Assembly (NCBI RefSeq): GCF_030362795.1
Contig: NZ_JAUCBM010000001.1
Span: 1,178,001-1,242,000 of the forward strand
From: Pseudochrobactrum kiredjianiae
Lineage (GTDB): Bacteria > Pseudomonadota > Alphaproteobacteria > Rhizobiales > Rhizobiaceae
DNA length: 64,000 nucleotides
Reading direction: 5' to 3'
Shown here: positions 62,005 to 64,000 of the stretch, piece after piece
Layout: the number at the start of each line of letters is the position of its first letter
Numbering within the stretch: the first letter of the stretch is position 1
The notes under the pieces: generated by a model
Database searches by the model: none
Told to the model about the DNA's origin: nothing
Seen by the model: the letters and a program-made list of their open reading frames with translations, nothing else
Program-made: the position numbers and the translations under genes

Positions 62005-62885
62005 CACTGGATCCGCAATTTGAATCACATTTGCAAGGTGATGTGACAACACATTGTTTTGCATGGATTTTACGGCGCAAAGACGAAGAGGTTTTCGGCT
62101 TTTGCGATCACGATAAATCATTGCCTGTTCATGGGATAAATTGCTTTCCGCAAAGCGGGATGAATGGCTCTGAAGCCGGAAGCCCGCTTGGCCTTTCTGT
62201 TGACAGTTCCGAGATTGAAGGGGCGCTGACGAGTGATGCACTCAATGATGAAGATATTGAGCGCGGTCTATATGACGGCGCAACCGTTGAAACCTATCTG
62301 GTAAACTGGATGCAGCCGCAGCAGGCGGTGCTTTTGCGCAGCAGTGTGATTGGCAAAATTACCCGTAGCGGGATGAAATTTATTGCCGAATTGAAAAGCA
62401 GCACCGCATTACTGGATCGCGTTTTTGGGCGGCGTGCCAAGCGGGGCTGTGATGCAGAATTTGCAGACAGGCGCTGCGGTATCAATCCGGCTGACCCGCG
62501 CTATGCAGGAGAGGGCGTTGTGGTGCGTGTGAACGGGCCGGATATGATCGTTTCGGGTTTAAGTGTTTTCGCTCCCCATTGGTTTGAGCGGGGTGAAGTG
62601 CTGTGGTTGGGCGGCAAAAATCAAGGGAGCAGAAACAGTGTTGTCTCGCATCTCAAACAGGGGGAAGCGGCTAGTCTGATCTTGCAGGACTTGCCGGTCT
62701 ATGACGTTCAGGCCGGAGATCATTTTCGTGTGCTGGCGGGCTGTGACAAGAGCTTTCAGCAATGCCGTGACCGTTTTGCCAATCAGGAGAATTTTCGCGG
62801 CTTTCCGCATATTCCGGGTAATGATGCCGCCTATTCCTTTGCCGGTGGCGAGGGGAATTTTGATGGCGGAGTACTTGTGCCATGA
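61998..62885 (+). CDS. GTA baseplate hub protein (gp13-like, DUF2163)
   Basis: Protein of 295 aa with CFAWILRRKDEEVFGFCDHDKSL, the SEIEGALTSDALNDEDIERGLYDGATVE block and the CDKSFQQCRDRFANQENFRGFPHIPG Cys-containing C-terminus, all typical of DUF2163. In the Rhodobacter GTA it binds an iron-sulfur cluster through Cys; here Cys in CDKSFQQC and RGCDAEFADRRC are present. The stop overlaps gp14 (ATGA). Confidence 0.92.
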   Translation: MLTLDPQFESHLQGDVTTHCFAWILRRKDEEVFGFCDHDKSLPVHGINCFPQSGMNGSEAGSPLGLSVDSSEIEGALTSDALNDEDIERGLYDGATVETYLVNWMQPQQAVLLRSSVIGKITRSGMKFIAELKSSTALLDRVFGRRAKRGCDAEFADRRCGINPADPRYAGEGVVVRVNGPDMIVSGLSVFAPHWFERGEVLWLGGKNQGSRNSVVSHLKQGEAASLILQDLPVYDVQAGDHFRVLAGCDKSFQQCRDRFANQENFRGFPHIPGNDAAYSFAGGEGNFDGGVLVP

Positions 62886-63322
62886 CGACAGTATCGGTCA
62901 ATGACAGAGTGCTGGCCGTCGCGCAGAAATGGCTCGGTACGCCCTATCGGCACGGTGCCAGCCGCTTACAAGTGGGATGTGATTGTCTGGGGCTGATACG
63001 CGGCATCTGGCGTGAGCTTTATGATGAAGAGCCAGAGGATGCAGGGACTTATTCCCGCGACTGGGCGGAGCTTACCCAAGACGAGCCGCTGATCAATGCT
63101 GCACGGCGGCATATGTATTTAAAACCGCTTTCCAATATGCAGGCAGGTGATCTGTTGATTTTCCGCTGGCGGGACGGCGTGGCCGCCAAGCATTTAGGTA
63201 TCATGGCGCAGAATAACCGTTTCATCCATGCCTATGAGGGGCATAGCGTGACGCTCTCGGCGCTGGTTCCGCAATGGCGGCAACGGATAGCAGCGGTGTT
63301 TTCTTTTCCTGACAGTTTTTAG
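62882..63322 (+). CDS. GTA NlpC/P60 peptidase (gp14-like)
   Basis: Tail-tip peptidase of 146 aa that would open host peptidoglycan. The catalytic Cys is in GCDCLGLIRGIWREL, the His in AAKHLGIMAQNNRFIHAYEG. WLGTPYRHGAS at the start is the family hallmark. Coupled to gp13. A 33-nt gap precedes gp15. Confidence 0.93.
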   Translation: MTTVSVNDRVLAVAQKWLGTPYRHGASRLQVGCDCLGLIRGIWRELYDEEPEDAGTYSRDWAELTQDEPLINAARRHMYLKPLSNMQAGDLLIFRWRDGVAAKHLGIMAQNNRFIHAYEGHSVTLSALVPQWRQRIAAVFSFPDSF

Positions 63323-63355
63323 AAACCTTCGGTTTGAAGACAGGTTATCTTTTTC

Positions 63356-64000
63356 ATGAGTACACTGGTTCTTCAGGCAGCAGGCGGTATGATCGGCGGG
63401 TTGTTTGGCCCCGTTGGCGCAGCCATTGGCAGTGCTATCGGCGCGATGGGCGGTTATATGATCGATACCGCTCTGATTAACTCAACGCGGCGTATTGAAG
63501 GCCCGCGTCTTGTCAGTACACGTCCGATGCAGGCGGAGGAAGGCGCTGCCTTGCCTGCCATTTATGGCACGATGCGTGTTGGCAGTACCTTGATCTGGGC
63601 AACCCGTTTTGAAGAGCAGAAAACCACCACCCGACAGGGTGGCAAGGGCGGCCCTAAGACGACGACCTATAGCTATTATGCCAATGCTGCTTTTGCCGTG
63701 GCGCAGGGTGAAATTTCCGGTATTCGCCGCATTTGGGCAGATGGAAACGAACTTGACCAGACGCAGGTTACAATCCGCGTTTATAAAGGTAGCGAAACAC
63801 AGTTACCCGATCCGTTGATTGAAGCGCGGCAGGGTTCTGGCAAGGCACCAGCTTATCGCGGCACGGCCTATGTGGTGTTTGAACGCTTGCCGATTGATAC
63901 CTATGGAAACCGTCTGCCTTTGCTGCAATTTGAAGTGATGCGCAGTGTCGGCAAGTTGTCGCAGGATATTCAGGCTGTAGCACTGATCCCCGGAGCAACG
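63356..64000 (+). CDS. GTA host-specificity/tail fibre protein (gp15-like), partial
   Basis: An open frame of 215 codons from the ATG at 63356 to the window end with no stop. It begins MSTLVLQAAGGMIGG, a glycine/alanine-rich hydrophobic stretch, then PRLVSTRPMQAEEGAALPAIYG and GTAYVVFERLPIDTYGNRLPLLQFEV, the N-terminal pattern of the large GTA gp15 (usually over 1200 aa). The rest lies beyond the window. Confidence 0.92.
   Translation, partial: MSTLVLQAAGGMIGGLFGPVGAAIGSAIGAMGGYMIDTALINSTRRIEGPRLVSTRPMQAEEGAALPAIYGTMRVGSTLIWATRFEEQKTTTRQGGKGGPKTTTYSYYANAAFAVAQGEISGIRRIWADGNELDQTQVTIRVYKGSETQLPDPLIEARQGSGKAPAYRGTAYVVFERLPIDTYGNRLPLLQFEVMRSVGKLSQDIQAVALIPGAT

Noticed and set aside
52669-64000. 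Active prophage
   Set aside because: Structural genes follow GTA order with short tape measure and gp10/gp10.1 families, and no integrase, repressor, replication or clear lysis gene is seen; the outer right end is not visible, so this is not final.
1-64000. CRISPR arrays, tRNA/rRNA genes, insertion sequences
   Set aside because: No regularly spaced direct repeats, no cloverleaf or rRNA-like sequence and no transposase were noticed when reading; a dedicated tRNA scan was not possible.

Overview
The window looks like a chromosomal segment of an alphaproteobacterium of the Hyphomicrobiales (Rhizobiales), most likely a Brucella/Ochrobactrum relative with a base composition near 50% G+C by eye. 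The reasons are a MucR/Ros regulator, class-3 (rhizobial) L-asparaginase, ugpBAEC and bet operons, DUF1491/DUF2336/DUF5330/DUF6456 proteins typical of the order, a Rhodobacter-type gene transfer agent (GTA) cluster, and about 105-nt palindromic intergenic repeats resembling the Bru-RS family. Genus assignment is inference. No tRNA, rRNA, CRISPR array or insertion sequence was seen.

Layout. 0.5-5.9 kb: ABC importer of the 2-aminoethylphosphonate/iron type (binding protein, ATPase, fused permease) facing a class I aminotransferase. 6.3-7.2 kb: two unknown membrane proteins. 7.3-12.7 kb: ugpBAEC-like glycerol-3-phosphate/glycerophosphodiester importer followed by an endonuclease/exonuclease/phosphatase-fold enzyme where ugpQ is often found. 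12.8-19.2 kb: YcaC-like hydrolase, RpoN (sigma-54), an FGGY sugar kinase and a CopA copper ATPase. 19.2-23 kb: betI-betA-betB choline-to-betaine operon on the minus strand with a probable BetI operator. 23-40 kb: housekeeping and stress genes (asparaginase, Gre-family factor, CorA, MFS exporter, HerA-like ATPase, methyltransferase, L,D-transpeptidase, SodB, two c-type cytochromes, acetamidase/formamidase, MBL-fold protein, MsrB and oligopeptidase B).

39.7-52.7 kb: a regulatory and cell-envelope zone. mucR sits behind an AT-rich 0.8-kb region. It is followed by a coupled pair of genes (DnaA domain IV-like protein plus DUF6456 protein), then SufE, a DivJ-like histidine kinase overlapping a peptidoglycan-binding protein and DUF1491, a DUF2336 protein, a split DUF1214/DUF1254 pair and a class A penicillin-binding protein.

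52.7-64 kb: a tightly packed GTA structural cluster in canonical order: small and large terminase, portal, a small membrane protein, prohead protease, capsid, connector, head closure, an extra 55-aa ORF, tail terminator, major tail protein, gp10, gp10.1, short tape measure, gp12, gp13, NlpC/P60 peptidase, and gp15 running off the window. Many junctions are 4-bp ATGA overlaps, indicating one translationally coupled transcript. No integrase, phage repressor or replication gene is visible, which favours a domesticated GTA over an active prophage.

The less familiar material is a covarying family of structured intergenic repeats, two small ORFs around or inside the GTA cluster, and the DnaA-IV-like/DUF6456 module near mucR.
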